This document shows positions 8,832 through 23,157 of a stretch of 64,000 nt of DNA, piece after piece (positions within the stretch are counted from its first letter, which is position 1; each line of letters opens with the position of its first letter). Source of the stretch: CAVTLG01 sp963802635 (GTDB lineage Bacteria; Chloroflexota; Ktedonobacteria; Ktedonobacterales; Ktedonobacteraceae); assembly GCA_963802635.1 (NCBI GenBank), contig CAWDJJ010000003.1, forward strand, positions 496,001-560,000. The letters run 5' to 3'. A program made the position numbers and the translations under genes. The notes beneath the pieces are model-generated. The model saw only the letters and a program-made list of their open reading frames with translations, did not search any database and had not been told where the DNA came from.

Positions 8832-10061
8832 GTGAATTTATTGCAACGTGTATTGAATGTGTTAAAGAAGCCTGCAAGTGTTATTTTTGTCGTCGTAGTT
8901 GTTGCCAGTCTGCTTCTCGCCATCCTTTCTTATCGCCTAGTTATGCAATCGCCAGCACAAATAACACAGCCCATAGCAAAAGCGACTACTACCACTACCA
9001 GGGCACCTACTCCCACAGGTCCGCTGAAGGCTACAGCTACCCCCATCTTATTACCTACACAGAGTCCAGCTAAGATCCTGGGCATTGAAGGTACCCCAGG
9101 TGTTTCCTATCCAGGTGTTTCCTGGATGCGTCTGGCTCAAAAAAGTTGTGGGGCCAATGGTTTACAGGGCACTGCTCTCAAGAATGCCATTCAGACCTAT
9201 CACAAGCAGGGTATTCGTGTTCTGTTAACTATCTGCCAGAATGCTAATGACCTCAATAATGTGAGCATGCTTAAAGATTCAGCTCTCAGTTATCCAGATG
9301 CCGTACAATGTGGCAATGAGGAGATGAAACAGGATGCATCTGTCTCCTTTTTGTATGTGGCTCCTGCCAGTTTTGCAAAATTTTACGATCTGTGCGAACG
9401 AACAATGCACGCGGTCCGCGCAGGTATTCCGGTGTTGCTTGGATCGCTTGATCCCCATGTCGCGAAATATGACTATCAACTTATGGTTAACCAGACTATT
9501 TATCTGGATCAGATGCAGACTGCCATGAATACGACAGTACATCCTGGTGGTAATTGGGACTGGCATAATCAGACATTGGGTTTAATTGATAGCTGGCATA
9601 ATGATCTTGGTGTGAATAATCTCTATCAGGTGCTAGCTTTCTGGGCGCAATACTTCAATGTTGATTTAAATAGTGGACAATTGGGTAAGCATATATGGGT
9701 TGTTGAAGGTACTGGTTGTTTCAAAGGCTGTGGCATCGATGCTAGTAGCGCTGCTCAAGTGGCTATCTCACATATCCTGACTCTGATTACCGACGTAAAT
9801 ACCTCAATGCAATATCAGGTGCCCTTTTTCTTTTTCAGTGGAGAAGATTTTTACAGTGTTGGCTATTATTGGCCGATTGGTGTACTGAACAGTAATGGAC
9901 ATCCCAAGCCACTGCGCCAGGATCTTCCCATGGGTGCGCGTACGTTATCACTTTCTTGTCCCAGTGGGAGTGTCAAGGTTGTCAATCAGGAGCAGCTTTT
10001 AGCCGAGCTTTACGCTCATTGTTCGCTACCTTCTGACTATGTTGATATCCTTAGCAGCTAA
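8832..10061 (+). CDS. Membrane-anchored or secreted protein, probable (beta/alpha)8 glycosidase-like fold
   Basis: The 409-residue protein starts with GTG. It has an N-terminal membrane segment (about residues 17-36), then a Thr/Pro/Ala-rich linker (40-80) typical of extracellular proteins in this group, and then a globular domain. The domain reads like a clan A glycosidase barrel: TYHKQGIRVLLTI (strand), CGNEEM at 160-165, LLGSLDPHV, WDWHNQTLGLIDSWHN, and HIWVVEGTGC at 287-296. In such barrels the acid/base Glu follows Asn-Glu after strand 4 and the nucleophile Glu sits on strand 7; E163 and E292 fit these places. Several cysteines suggest disulfides, consistent with export. The substrate cannot be told from the sequence. 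It lies 31 bases after mnmE but is not functionally related to it in any obvious way. Confidence 0.55.
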   Translation: MNLLQRVLNVLKKPASVIFVVVVVASLLLAILSYRLVMQSPAQITQPIAKATTTTTRAPTPTGPLKATATPILLPTQSPAKILGIEGTPGVSYPGVSWMRLAQKSCGANGLQGTALKNAIQTYHKQGIRVLLTICQNANDLNNVSMLKDSALSYPDAVQCGNEEMKQDASVSFLYVAPASFAKFYDLCERTMHAVRAGIPVLLGSLDPHVAKYDYQLMVNQTIYLDQMQTAMNTTVHPGGNWDWHNQTLGLIDSWHNDLGVNNLYQVLAFWAQYFNVDLNSGQLGKHIWVVEGTGCFKGCGIDASSAAQVAISHILTLITDVNTSMQYQVPFFFFSGEDFYSVGYYWPIGVLNSNGHPKPLRQDLPMGARTLSLSCPSGSVKVVNQEQLLAELYAHCSLPSDYVDILSS

Positions 10062-10178
10062 TACCCACTTATGCTGGAAGTCATGCAATAACACAAAAAA
10101 TTATGCATAATACCTTCCGTCGCCGAGATAAAAGCGTAACGCGAAAGTCTCTCGATGGAAAACAAGGTGGTAAAACCC

Positions 10179-10207
10179 TTGACAAATTCATTCGTTTGCG
10201 ATATACT
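10179..10207 (+). promoter_or_regulatory. rRNA operon promoter P1
   Basis: Consensus -35 TTGACA (10179-10184), a 17-base spacer and -10 TATACT (10202-10207). This is the strongest sigma-70-type promoter seen in the window. Confidence 0.85.
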
Positions 10208-10443
10208 ACGTTGGCTGTAGTGAAAAGGCAATCACTGATCATCTATGACCCGGTGCTCCTGTCTAAACACCACCTGTAGTTTGTACCACGCTCATGTGGT
10301 TCCTCTGGAATTGTAGCTTCTTTCAGTAAGCAAAGAGTAGGCAGTATCTCGTGTCCTTTTGTCTTTCCGAGACGATAGGCTGCGTCTGCTCCTGTTCGTT
10401 GAAGAAGGTCAGAGGACGAGCGAAAAACTCGGCAGAGAAACGC

Positions 10444-10472
10444 TTGACAAACCGCCAGGGATGTGCGATACT
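10444..10472 (+). promoter_or_regulatory. rRNA operon promoter P2
   Basis: Consensus -35 TTGACA (10444-10449), a 17-base spacer and -10 GATACT (10467-10472), 265 bases downstream of P1. Tandem promoters are common for rRNA operons. Confidence 0.8.
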
Positions 10473-10586
10473 ACGGCCATCGAACGAAAACGAACACAAT
10501 GAACGTTTTGATGGTGATGATGTATACCAATCGATGATTGGTGAAGACCTACGGGTCCACGTCATTCGGGCACCTTGAACAACTGA

Positions 10587-10652
10587 AGAGTGGAAAGCAG
10601 AACTGGAATTGGTCTTTGGTTCAGACAACGTGAACGCAAAACCGTTCCTGTC
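10587..10652 (+). ncRNA. 5' arm of the 16S rRNA processing stem
   Basis: This leader segment is largely complementary to 12305-12363 behind the 16S gene, through blocks such as AGAGTGGAAA, GGTCT..GGTTC, GTGAA and GTTCCTGT. Together they would form the long duplex cut by RNase III to release pre-16S. Confidence 0.6.
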
Positions 10653-10781
10653 AATTCAATCACATGTTCACGCATGTGATCACAATCTGCGAACAAGCCA
10701 AGCAAACATTTGCCTTGGTCTGGATCGCAACTCAACATGCACTTTTCTGTATTCCCGTCGGGAATACAGAAGATATATAAC

Positions 10782-15480
<4,699 letters not shown>

Positions 15481-15612
15481 CTCACCATTTGGTGCATAAT
15501 GGCTGCGTGGGGATCAGGTGACACACCGCTTCGCTCGTGTGTGCAATCCGCTCGGCAAAATTGAGGGAATCGTTGTTCGGTTGAATGAGAGAAAACAACT
15601 AATGAGAAAGTC
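15481..15612 (+). other. Post-23S trailer lacking a 5S gene
   Basis: Only about 130 bases separate the 23S end from the terminators. None of them match 5S rRNA landmarks such as the CCGAAC..GAAGTTAAGC segment. The stretch holds the 3' arm of the 23S processing stem (15549-15583). Confidence 0.7.
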
Positions 15613-15638
15613 AGTACCACTATGGTATTGGCTTTTTT
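15613..15638 (+). terminator. Terminator of the rRNA operon
   Basis: A 7-bp stem, AGTACCA with TGGTATT around a CTA loop, is followed by GGC and a run of six T (15633-15638). Confidence 0.6.
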
Positions 15639-15668
15639 GCGTCTAAAGTATGTGCCTTTGATTGTGTG

Positions 15669-15705
15669 ATACACCTCTATCCCTCTCGGGCTGATAGAGG
15701 TGTAT
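15669..15705. terminator. Bidirectional hairpin between the rRNA operon and the aminopeptidase gene
   Basis: A perfect 13-bp inverted repeat, ATACACCTCTATC (15669-15681) and GATAGAGGTGTAT (15693-15705), with an 11-base loop. It lies between convergent transcription units and can serve both. Confidence 0.7.
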
Positions 15706-15715
15706 TATCATATCA

Positions 15716-18428
15716 TCACGCTTTCACTCGTGCTTCTAGTGATCCAAGTTGTTCTTTCAGTTTACGGTTCTCCTCACGCACCTCATCCAAATCATTGCGG
15801 AGTTGCTTCAGTTGCTCGCCGCTTTTATCACTTGTGCTGAGCGTGTAGGCCGTGACGCGCATGCGACGCTGCACGCCAGCATCCAGCTCAGCGCTTGCCA
15901 GGCGTTCCAGCAACCCGATCACGCGCGTATCACCAAACTGTGCCAGAGCTGCGGCTGCAACGCTGCGGGTGGGACCCCAACTATCATGCTCAACAGCATT
16001 ACTAAGCGCTGTCATTGCCTGTTGGCAAATCTCTTCGCTATAGAGATAGCGATTTTTTCCTACGGTGAGCAGTCCTGTAGCGGCTGCGCGGCGTAGCGTA
16101 GGGTGGTTTTCAGCATTATTCAGATAGCCTGCGATGATGTTGATCACACGATCATCGCCGGTTGCCGCCAGTCCATTAAAGATGCCCCGTTGCACGATGT
16201 TTGTCCAACTTGGGCGGACGAGCAAACTCGTGAGAAAATCAACGTTGCCTGCAATTCGTGTCTTACCAAGAGCCTCAGCGCAGCTCGTTTCCACCAGGTA
16301 ACTTGCATCACCCTTTTCCAGGACGCTACGCAGTGCCTGAGAAGAACGTTGTGCCAGTTCTTGCCGTTGAGGAGCCTGAAACTCACCCAGTCCACGGGCA
16401 ACGGCGTCGCGTACGCGCGAGAATCGCTGAGGATCAAGATCTTGTAACGCTTGAAGTAGTACTGCCTGGGCTTTTGCACTCCCGATCTTCGCGAGCGACC
16501 GGGCTGCTGTTGTGCGTACGCCCCAGAATGTATCGTTACGCAAGGCCGTTGTAAGAGCCTCGATAGTTGCATCCTCGGGCTTGCCACTGAGTACCTCCGC
16601 AGCCTCAATGCGCCCTAGCACATCAGGGTCGTGGGCAAGCTGGTAGCGCAACATTTTTGCGGAACGTTCAAATTTGAGTGTCTTTAGTAGCCAACCATCA
16701 GGATCAATGCGTACGACCAACGGTTCACGTTCCAACGGTATATAGAAGCTCTGCTCGATCTGTCCATCTTCGCCAATCATCACGCGCAGTGGCACCGTAT
16801 GCGTCTCGGTTGTATGCTCATCTCTGGCCGCATTATCCGTAGTAGGTACGATAAAAGTAAGATCGACAGGCGTATAGAAGCAAGGGGTCAAATCATCAAC
16901 CTTTTGTGTCTGTTTGATCTTCACTTTTGCTAACTTCAGCTCATTATCCCACGTATAATTGACTTCCAATGCAGGATGACCGCCGCTATGTACCCATTGT
17001 TGGAAGAAGCGCTCCAGACTATGTCCTGTTACCTCTTCGAGTGTACGCTCCAGGTCAGCAGTAATGACTTCTCTGGTCCGGTAGCGTTCAAGATAGGTCT
17101 TGATGCCACGCCTGAAAGCAGGCTCGCCCAGTTGGTGGCGCAACATATGCAGTACCCAGGAGCCTTTCTTGTACAAGTGAGCATCGAACAGCTCAAAGCC
17201 TTGATCATGGTAGACATAGTAGACGATGGGGCGACGATAGTGGCTATCCTCGACCAGATAGCCTTGTTTTTCGAGCTGCATCGAGTACTTAAACTCGTCG
17301 TTGCCCTGGTCATGTTCTCCCCATAAATTCTCGAAGTAGGTAGCGAAACCCTCGTTCAGCCAGCCATTAGACCAGTCGCGGCAGGTAACGAGATTGCCGA
17401 ACCACTGGTGGGCTAACTCGTGAGCAACTACAGGTACTAGATCTATATCCAGTGCTGCCTCGCTTATCCATCAGTAAGGCGAAACTATGGGTTGTGGCTG
17501 TTGTATGTTCCATTGCACCGGTATAGATTTCGACGACTGTTTGTGCATACTTATCGTAAGGATACTCTACACCAGTATATTCCGCGAAGAAGTGCATCAT
17601 TTCGGGTGTCTTCCCCATATAGAGGGGTGCATCTTCCCGGCGATCCTTGCGCACGTAATAGTTGACAGGCTTCCCCTTATAGTTATCTTTGATCACTGCG
17701 AAATCACCCACGACCAGTGATACAAGGTACGCGGCATGGGGCACATCATGCCGCCAATGATGCGTCTTCGTAGCACCATGATCGATGATTTCTAGCAAAT
17801 TGCCGTTGGAGACTGTCAGAAATTGTGCGGGCACGGTCGCAATGATCTCAGTTGTGGCGCGATCATTGGGCGCATCGTGACAGGGGAACCAGTAGCTATG
17901 ATAGCGCGGCTGACCAAATGTCCATGCCTGTACAGGACGGGTAGGATCTTCTGGAGCTGGCTTGATAAAGTGGAGTCCCGTACGTGGTTTGGCATGGTAT
18001 GTCACGGTAATGGTGAATTCTTCCCCATACGTGTAGGGACGATCCAATATCACACTTAGTTGTTTATCAGTTGTCGAATAAGCCAATTTCGTCCCATTGG
18101 TTAGTGCTACATTCTCAATTTGCAATTCAACAGCATCAAAAGTGATTGTTTTGACCTCATCATACAATGCTGATAATGTTGTATAGGCTGTGCCACTAAT
18201 CGTTTCCTGCTCAAAGTCAAGACTGATCTCCAATTTTACATGCCGCGTATCGGCGGGCCGATCAGGTGCATAGTGTAACTGATCGCCAGGTAATTCAAAT
18301 GCATGAGATGCTGGCGTCGGAAGTGCGCCCTGCTGCTGGAGCAGCAGCAAGCTATAGCCTGTACCAAGATCAATGGTCTGTGCTCGATTACAATGCTTCA
18401 AAGTTCTAATCTCCTCTCCTGATAACAC
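15716..18428 (-). pseudogene. M1-family aminopeptidase with HEAT-repeat tail, frameshifted
   Basis: Zinc aminopeptidase of the PepN/ERAP type. The N-terminal frame (18428 down to about 17460) has the beta-saddle domain, the FGQPRYHSYWFPCHDAPNDRAT motif and the exopeptidase motif GAMEH in place of the usual GAMEN. The second frame, open from about 17460 to 15716, begins LDIDLVPVVAHELAHQWFGN (HExxH zinc site) and NGWLNEGFATYFE (third ligand Glu). It then continues through a HEAT-repeat C-terminal domain (around VLGRIEAAEVLSG, FWGVRTTAARSLAKIG, FSRVRDAVARGLGEF) to a short coiled coil at the end. Joining needs one base removed at 17461-17463 (MDK-c-EAALDIDL). The corrected length is about 903 residues. 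As sequenced, the upstream product lacks the zinc site. Indel error or a true pseudogene cannot be told apart from sequence alone. Confidence 0.88.
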
Positions 18429-18483
18429 GTTCTACCTTAAGCTAATACCCGATGATGAGCCCTCTGGTCAAGCCAGAGCAGGG

Positions 18484-19428
18484 CTATTGCTGTATACCCA
18501 CAACAGCGTTTCTGAGGATACCAATCCCTTCAATGGCAGATTCCATTACATCGCCGGGCTGTAGAAACTCTGGCGGTACGCGTGTGAAACCTACGCCACT
18601 CGGTGTACCGGTCGCAATGATATCTCCTGGTTCTAGCGTCATACCACGTGAAAGTACGGCAATGATGGTTGCTATCGAGAAGATCATCTGGCTCGTATTG
18701 CTAGCTTGTTTTGTGATATCGTTAACGCGCAAGTGCAATGATAAGTTCTGAGGATCAGCAATTTCATCGGCGGTAACGATATATGGTCCCATGGGGCAGG
18801 AGCCATCCAGGCTCTTGCCTTTAAAATATTGCTTATGCTGGGCCTGGAGATCGCGAGCGGTTACATCGTTTAATACTGTATAGCCAAAAACATGTGCCAG
18901 GGCATCCTCTTCACGAATGTTTTTCCCTTTTTTGCCAATAATAACGCCCAGCTCGACCTCCCAATCGATTTCTGTGGAAACCTGGGGGTCGATGGTAATC
19001 TCTCCGAAGGGAGCATTGAGCGTGGTGGGAGCTTTTGTAAAAAATATTGGCACAGTGGGTGCTTCAGCGCCACGCTGGCGGACAGTGGCGGTCTTTTTAG
19101 CATGTTCGCTATAGTTCACGGCTACACACAGCACATTTTTACGTGGACGTGGGATAGGGGCTGCCAGTGTCACTATGCGCAAGGCATGTGCTGCACTGAT
19201 ACTGGTGAATGCCTGTACATGTGTAAAACGGCCTGCTCCCGTTTCATCCAGGATAGCTTGCAAACCTTGTTGGTAGCGTTTATAGTTCTCAATGAGGTCT
19301 AGCATTTGATTGGGCAGGGCATGTTGTAGCGCCAGCCCAGCAAGTTCTACATCTACTACTTCATCATCTCGCACAAGGCCCAGATGAAACTCGGGAGGAT
19401 CAGCGATTGAAAAACTTACCAGTCTCAT
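18484..19428 (-). CDS. Fumarylacetoacetate hydrolase family protein
   Basis: Members of this family cleave or isomerise acylpyruvate-type substrates with a divalent metal, for example in degradation of aromatic compounds. The 314-residue protein starts at ATG 19428, chosen over the upstream TTG because AAAGAGA precedes it and the sequence MRLVSFS is a usual family start. Seen are an N-terminal domain of about 100 residues, NVLCVAVNYSEHAKKT, the acidic metal-binding segment IDWEVELGVIIGKKGKNI, GYTVLNDVTARDLQ, KSLDGSCPMGPYIV and the C-terminal GDIIATGTPSGVGF. Its neighbour upstream, a DAO oxidase, is on the same strand but 340 bases away, so co-transcription is uncertain. The substrate is not known. 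Confidence 0.9.
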   Translation of the reverse strand: MRLVSFSIADPPEFHLGLVRDDEVVDVELAGLALQHALPNQMLDLIENYKRYQQGLQAILDETGAGRFTHVQAFTSISAAHALRIVTLAAPIPRPRKNVLCVAVNYSEHAKKTATVRQRGAEAPTVPIFFTKAPTTLNAPFGEITIDPQVSTEIDWEVELGVIIGKKGKNIREEDALAHVFGYTVLNDVTARDLQAQHKQYFKGKSLDGSCPMGPYIVTADEIADPQNLSLHLRVNDITKQASNTSQMIFSIATIIAVLSRGMTLEPGDIIATGTPSGVGFTRVPPEFLQPGDVMESAIEGIGILRNAVVGIQQ

Positions 19429-19768
19429 ATGTGAAAGTCTCTTTCTGTGGAATTTCAACTCTCATAGCTTTGGCGTAACCGTGGGAGTTTACAAGACATC
19501 TACCATAACTATTTTACACCATTTCAACGTGTGTGTATCACATCTCTTGCTGCTTATTTGCTTCTTTTCGTCAAGTGTTGTGATTGCGGACATTCAATCA
19601 CCCAGTATCTGAAAGCGGAATCAGGTTGAATGTGAAGATTCCCGGAGGATACCAGAAAATTGATATTGCCTTGCATTCAGATGGGTATGAGGCGAAAAAC
19701 GGCGTGACAAGACTCTCCAAGCCACATCTTTGGAGTCAAAGGCGAACTCTGAGGGAAAAGTCAATAAG
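19429..19768. other. Intergenic region with a solo repeat half
   Basis: No gene is supported. The stretch contains the solo left half of the dispersed repeat at 19663 and otherwise nothing recognisable. Confidence 0.5.
19663..19690 (+). repeat. Solo left half of the GCATTCAGA dispersed repeat
   Basis: Contains TATTGCCTTGCATTCAGATG followed by GGTATGAG, nearly identical to the copy at 998 and to the left half of the full copy at 23158. No right half follows. Confidence 0.65.
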
Positions 19769-20953
19769 CTATCGTGCAACGGTTGGCGGCATAAAACCAT
19801 AGGTAAATTCATCTTCCCACGGTTTTCCTTCAGCAAAGCGTGTTGCGCGAAACGGCTTGAGATCGACGGTATGCGCCTGACCCTGAGTGATCCACTCGGC
19901 GAGGCATTTTCCAATGGCTGGGCCTGTTTTAAATGATGTTCCGCTATCCCCCGTCATACAGAAGAGTCCAGTGTATGGCTGGAGCGTATCGATAATGGGA
20001 TGTGCATCAGGACTCTGCATCAACATACAGGCCCAGTTTCCGCGCATCGAACTATGCTGCATAACAGGGAAGCGCCTGGCGAGATTTTCTCGGCAGAGAT
20101 TGATGTACATTTGATCGACTGCTTCATTATAGGCATTTGGATCGCCGCCCTGGAATGGACCCTGACCGACCCCAACGAGAGAGCAGTTTCCATCGATGGG
20201 ACGGACCCACATCTTATGCACACGGTCGAGATACGTAAGATGTTGTGGTGAGCGGTCATGGGGCCAGCGGAAAATCGCGATTCTCGCCTTGCGCGGCAGC
20301 AAGCCAAGATCAATGCCAAGTGGCACAAAAAGCTGATTAGCCCAGGCCCCGGCAATCACAACGACAATGGGTGCAGTAATCGTTCCTCGGGTTGTTTCTA
20401 CGCCTGTCACCTGTTCACCCACTGTCTGGATACGCGTGACAGTGGTATCAAATAAGAACTCCACACCGCGTTGTTGCGCTGCCTGTGCAAACGCGAAGGT
20501 TGTCGCATTGGGATCGGCAAAGCCAGACTCTGGTTCATAGACAACGTGAGTAACGTCATCTACAAATAAAGATGGGTCAAGCTCAAGTGCATCCTGGGCA
20601 GTAATAATTTGTGTATTCACACCAAGGGCACGATGCATTGCCACATTGGCTTCCAATTGAGCATGAAAAGCAGGCCCTGTAAAAAACAGTAGCCCCACAG
20701 ATTGATAGCCACAGGTGCCACCGACGAGATCATCCCAATGTTTGAAATAAGTCAGGCTCTCAAGGGCGAGCTGTGTTTCAGCCGCATTCCCATAGTTTGT
20801 GCGTACGAGTGCGCCACTTTTGCCTGTGGAGCCTGATCCCAGGTAGGCTCGCTCAACAACCACTACATGTTTAACTCCTGCTTGTGCCAGGTGAAACGCT
20901 GTACTGACTCCGTTGATACCTGCGCCTACAACAATAACATCTACTGTTCTCAT
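19769..20953 (-). CDS. FAD-dependent amine/amino-acid oxidase (DAO family, sarcosine-oxidase beta-like)
   Basis: The 394-residue flavoprotein begins with the dinucleotide-binding motif VDVIVVGAGINGVSTAFHLAQ (residues about 4-24) and the ERAYLGSGSTGKSGALVRTNYG segment typical of sarcosine oxidase beta and related D-amino-acid or glycine oxidases. The C-terminal part has MTGDSGTSFKTGPAIGKCLAEWI, which closes the FAD site (GxSGxGFKxxPAxG in relatives). Such enzymes oxidise secondary amines or amino acids and release hydrogen peroxide. The start at 20953 gives a family-length N terminus without extension. The exact substrate cannot be named. The closest same-strand neighbour is the FAH protein. 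Confidence 0.88.
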   Translation of the reverse strand: MRTVDVIVVGAGINGVSTAFHLAQAGVKHVVVVERAYLGSGSTGKSGALVRTNYGNAAETQLALESLTYFKHWDDLVGGTCGYQSVGLLFFTGPAFHAQLEANVAMHRALGVNTQIITAQDALELDPSLFVDDVTHVVYEPESGFADPNATTFAFAQAAQQRGVEFLFDTTVTRIQTVGEQVTGVETTRGTITAPIVVVIAGAWANQLFVPLGIDLGLLPRKARIAIFRWPHDRSPQHLTYLDRVHKMWVRPIDGNCSLVGVGQGPFQGGDPNAYNEAVDQMYINLCRENLARRFPVMQHSSMRGNWACMLMQSPDAHPIIDTLQPYTGLFCMTGDSGTSFKTGPAIGKCLAEWITQGQAHTVDLKPFRATRFAEGKPWEDEFTYGFMPPTVAR

Positions 20954-21064
20954 AATTTACCTCGCTTTATCTATCACATTCTACACTCTCGTTTTCATGC
21001 TCCTGTATTTAGCATAATAATATTCGACGGCACAGTCAACCCCTGATAACGCAGTTTACCAGCA

Positions 21065-21190
21065 GCCTCGAAAATGTATGCCTGTAACCGAAGAGGATAG
21101 AAGACACGAGTTCTTGGCATACGATACAATGTCGAACGAGAGACCCCAAGCGTCGAACAAGTCTCTGGAATGGAATGATGTGGGAAGGAA
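21065..21190 (-). pseudogene. Remnant of a helix-turn-helix (excisionase-like) protein
   Basis: One minus-strand frame reads SIPETCSTLGVSRSTLYRM, which is the usual first two helices of the HTH_17/excisionase type (IPEAAKxLGVSRSTLYR in relatives). It is followed by sequence that no longer fits the family. There is no start or full domain, and the adjoining frame has no resemblance to anything. It is probably debris of an integrated element, lying just upstream of mntH. Confidence 0.35.
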
Positions 21191-21217
21191 GTTCTAACAA
21201 GCTCACCTCGCGGAATT

Positions 21218-21311
21218 TTAACATTTACAGGATCTTGACAAATATTTAAATGTAATGTTACTCTATTTTTAGAGAGTTAAAACATTTAATTTTGATCTAA
21301 AAAATGTTAAC
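21218..21311 (+). promoter_or_regulatory. mntH promoter region with repeated TAACATTT sites
   Basis: The motif TAACATTT or its complement occurs four times in 94 bases: TTAACATTTACA (21218), AAATGTAATGTTA (21248), GTTAAAACATTTAA (21276) and AAAATGTTAAC (21301). The last two form an imperfect dyad. TTGACA at 21235-21240 is a good -35; the -10 (near TACTCT) is weak. Such clustered dyads upstream of an Nramp gene suggest a metal-responsive repressor such as MntR, which is inference. Confidence 0.5.
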
Positions 21312-21330
21312 TTCTTTTAGGAGAACGTGC

Positions 21331-22692
21331 ATGAGAACCTACCCATCTTTCTCAGCCTCTGCAGACCTGGCTGATGGCAGTGCCCTTGAGGCTCTTCCTA
21401 AAGATAAAGAGGCTGGGACACGGGCTGCGGCTCGCGCCGTGCTCGACGGGCGTAAAAAAGGCGTGCTTGCTATCCTCCCATTTCTGGGACCGGCCTTTAT
21501 TGCTTGCGTGGCCTATATTGATCCAGGTAACTATGCGACCAACATCCAGGGAGGCAGCGCCTTTGGCTACAACCTGCTCTGGGTGATTGCGCTAGCTAAT
21601 CTGATGGCGATGTTGCTGCAAACCATGTCGGCGAAGCTGGGCCTGGCAACGGGGCAGAACCTGGCGGAACTGTGCCGCCAGGAGTTCCGCAAGCCCGTGG
21701 TGTACGCCATGTGGATCGTCTCCGAAATCGCGGCGATGGCCACCGATCTGGCCGAGTTTCTGGGAGCCAGTATTGCCATCAACCTGTTATTTGGCATACC
21801 CTTGCTCTACGCCACGTTCATTACCGGCGTTGCCACCTACCTGATCCTGACCTTGGAGCGCCGAGGCTTCCGTCCCTTAGAGATGGTGATCTCTGTTCTG
21901 GTCGGGGTGATTGCACTGTGTTACGTGATCGAGACCTTCTTCTCTCATCCTGCCTGGGGCCAGGTGGGCTACCATACCGTGGTTCCCTGGCTGGGCGGAA
22001 CGCAGAGCATCCTCTTCTCAGTGGGAATCATTGGGGCGACCGTCATGCCCCATGTCATTTATCTGCACTCCTCGCTCACCCAACAACGCATCATCCCCCG
22101 CAGCGAACAGGAAGCGCGACGCATTTTCCACTGGAACATTCCAGATGTGGTGATTGCGATGACCCTGGCAGGGCTGATCAACATGGCGATGCTCTACATG
22201 GCTGCAGCCACCTTTCATGTGCACGGACTGACCAACGTGGCCGACATCAGCAGTGCCTACCGGACCCTCACCCCCCTGCTGGGAGGAGCAGCCAGCCTGG
22301 TCTTTGCCATCTCCCTGCTGGCCTCTGGTCTCTCTAGTTCCACCGTCGGCACGATGGCCGGGCAGGTCATCATGCAAGGCTTTGTCGGTTTCACCATTCC
22401 CATCTGGGTGCGCCGCGTAGTTACGATGCTGCCCGCAGTGTTCATTGCCGCCATTGGTCTGAACCCCACGACGACGCTGGTCGTCAGCCAGGTAGTCTTG
22501 AGTTTCGTCCTGCCCATGCCAGTGATTACCCTGGTGATGTTTACCCGCCGCCGCGATCTCATGGGTTCTCTGGTCAACAAGGCGATCACCACCTGGGCAG
22601 CCATTGCATGTAGCGTCCTCATTCTCAGTCTCAATGTCTGGTTGCTCTACTCGACTTTTGCGCCGCTTCTGGGTTGGTGGCTTCCCAGTTAA
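21331..22692 (+). CDS. mntH: Nramp-family divalent metal (Mn2+/Fe2+) transporter
   Basis: Proton-coupled uptake of Mn2+ or Fe2+ across the cell membrane. The protein (453 residues from ATG 21331, chosen for AGGAGA seven bases upstream) has about 11 hydrophobic segments. It carries the two signature metal-site motifs: DPGN in helix 1 (ACVAYIDPGNYATNI) and MPH in helix 6 (GATVMPHVIYLHSS). Other family blocks are TATDLAEF-like AAMATDLAEFLGAS and SSSTVGTMAGQVIMQGF. The cytoplasmic N-terminal 45 residues are polar and variable. The upstream region has a TTGACA hexamer and repeated TAACATTT sites. The GC content is higher and codon use more biased than in neighbours, so acquisition from a GC-richer source is possible. 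Confidence 0.95.
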   Translation: MRTYPSFSASADLADGSALEALPKDKEAGTRAAARAVLDGRKKGVLAILPFLGPAFIACVAYIDPGNYATNIQGGSAFGYNLLWVIALANLMAMLLQTMSAKLGLATGQNLAELCRQEFRKPVVYAMWIVSEIAAMATDLAEFLGASIAINLLFGIPLLYATFITGVATYLILTLERRGFRPLEMVISVLVGVIALCYVIETFFSHPAWGQVGYHTVVPWLGGTQSILFSVGIIGATVMPHVIYLHSSLTQQRIIPRSEQEARRIFHWNIPDVVIAMTLAGLINMAMLYMAAATFHVHGLTNVADISSAYRTLTPLLGGAASLVFAISLLASGLSSSTVGTMAGQVIMQGFVGFTIPIWVRRVVTMLPAVFIAAIGLNPTTTLVVSQVVLSFVLPMPVITLVMFTRRRDLMGSLVNKAITTWAAIACSVLILSLNVWLLYSTFAPLLGWWLPS

Positions 22693-22698
22693 TATGCA

Positions 22699-23082
22699 TC
22701 AAGGCAGAAATGTATGACCGGCGCGGGTCAGTACCTCTATAGCATGTTCCAGATCGGCTTCTCTAACGAGCAAGTGGTCCGTTTCATAGGTGGCAATAGC
22801 TAAGACGCTGATGTTGGCCTCTGCCAGTGGTAGCGCGAGCGAGGCGTGCACTCCCGCCACTGAGAAATCGAAAGGGCCTTCCACTTTTAGACAATGCCAT
22901 CCACGCTCTGCCTGTGCCTCTGAGGGGACGTTGTCCTGTGGGCAGATAATGGAGAGTTCTTCGTTGGTGCGGGTCAAAGAGACAAAGTCTCCGATGAGCG
23001 CCCAGGGAGGAATATAGCCATCCGGGTGGAGTCGACAAATGGCAAAGAGTTGTGGAAAAATAGTCAAGGTCAGCTTGTGCAT
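22699..23082 (-). CDS. ACT-domain (CASTOR-like) protein
   Basis: The 127-residue protein starts at ATG 23082, preceded by AAGGAAGG; the frame extends upstream, but that part looks non-coding. It reads as tandem ACT-type folds: a beta strand LTLTIFPQLFAICRL, a turn PPWALIGDFVSLTRTNEELSII, then VEGPFDFSVAGVHASLALPLAEANISVLAIATYETDHLLV. The last block is the strand-helix-strand with a small-molecule pocket typical of the ACT_7 family (relatives bind amino acids). It probably has a regulatory or sensing role. It is convergent with mntH, 6 bases apart, so the two 3' ends almost touch. Confidence 0.75.
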   Translation of the reverse strand: MHKLTLTIFPQLFAICRLHPDGYIPPWALIGDFVSLTRTNEELSIICPQDNVPSEAQAERGWHCLKVEGPFDFSVAGVHASLALPLAEANISVLAIATYETDHLLVREADLEHAIEVLTRAGHTFLP

Positions 23083-23157
23083 AGATCGTTCCTTCCTTTT
23101 ACTCTTCCTGGCATTGCACTCACGTGGGTGCGGAATATGAGCCACGGTAGTGGCATT

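Larger units (their letters stand above)
10062..10781 (+). other. rRNA operon leader region
   Basis: No protein gene is supported here. The region holds two rRNA promoters, the 5' arm of the 16S processing stem and a hairpin (TTCTGTATTCCCG paired with CGGGAATACAGAA at about 10744-10770) just before the 16S gene. Open frames on both strands here lack family resemblance and overlap these signals. Confidence 0.7.

Noticed and set aside
15481..15612. Possible 5S rRNA after 23S
   Set aside because: Length would nearly fit, but no 5S consensus segments are present and much of it is the 23S processing stem.
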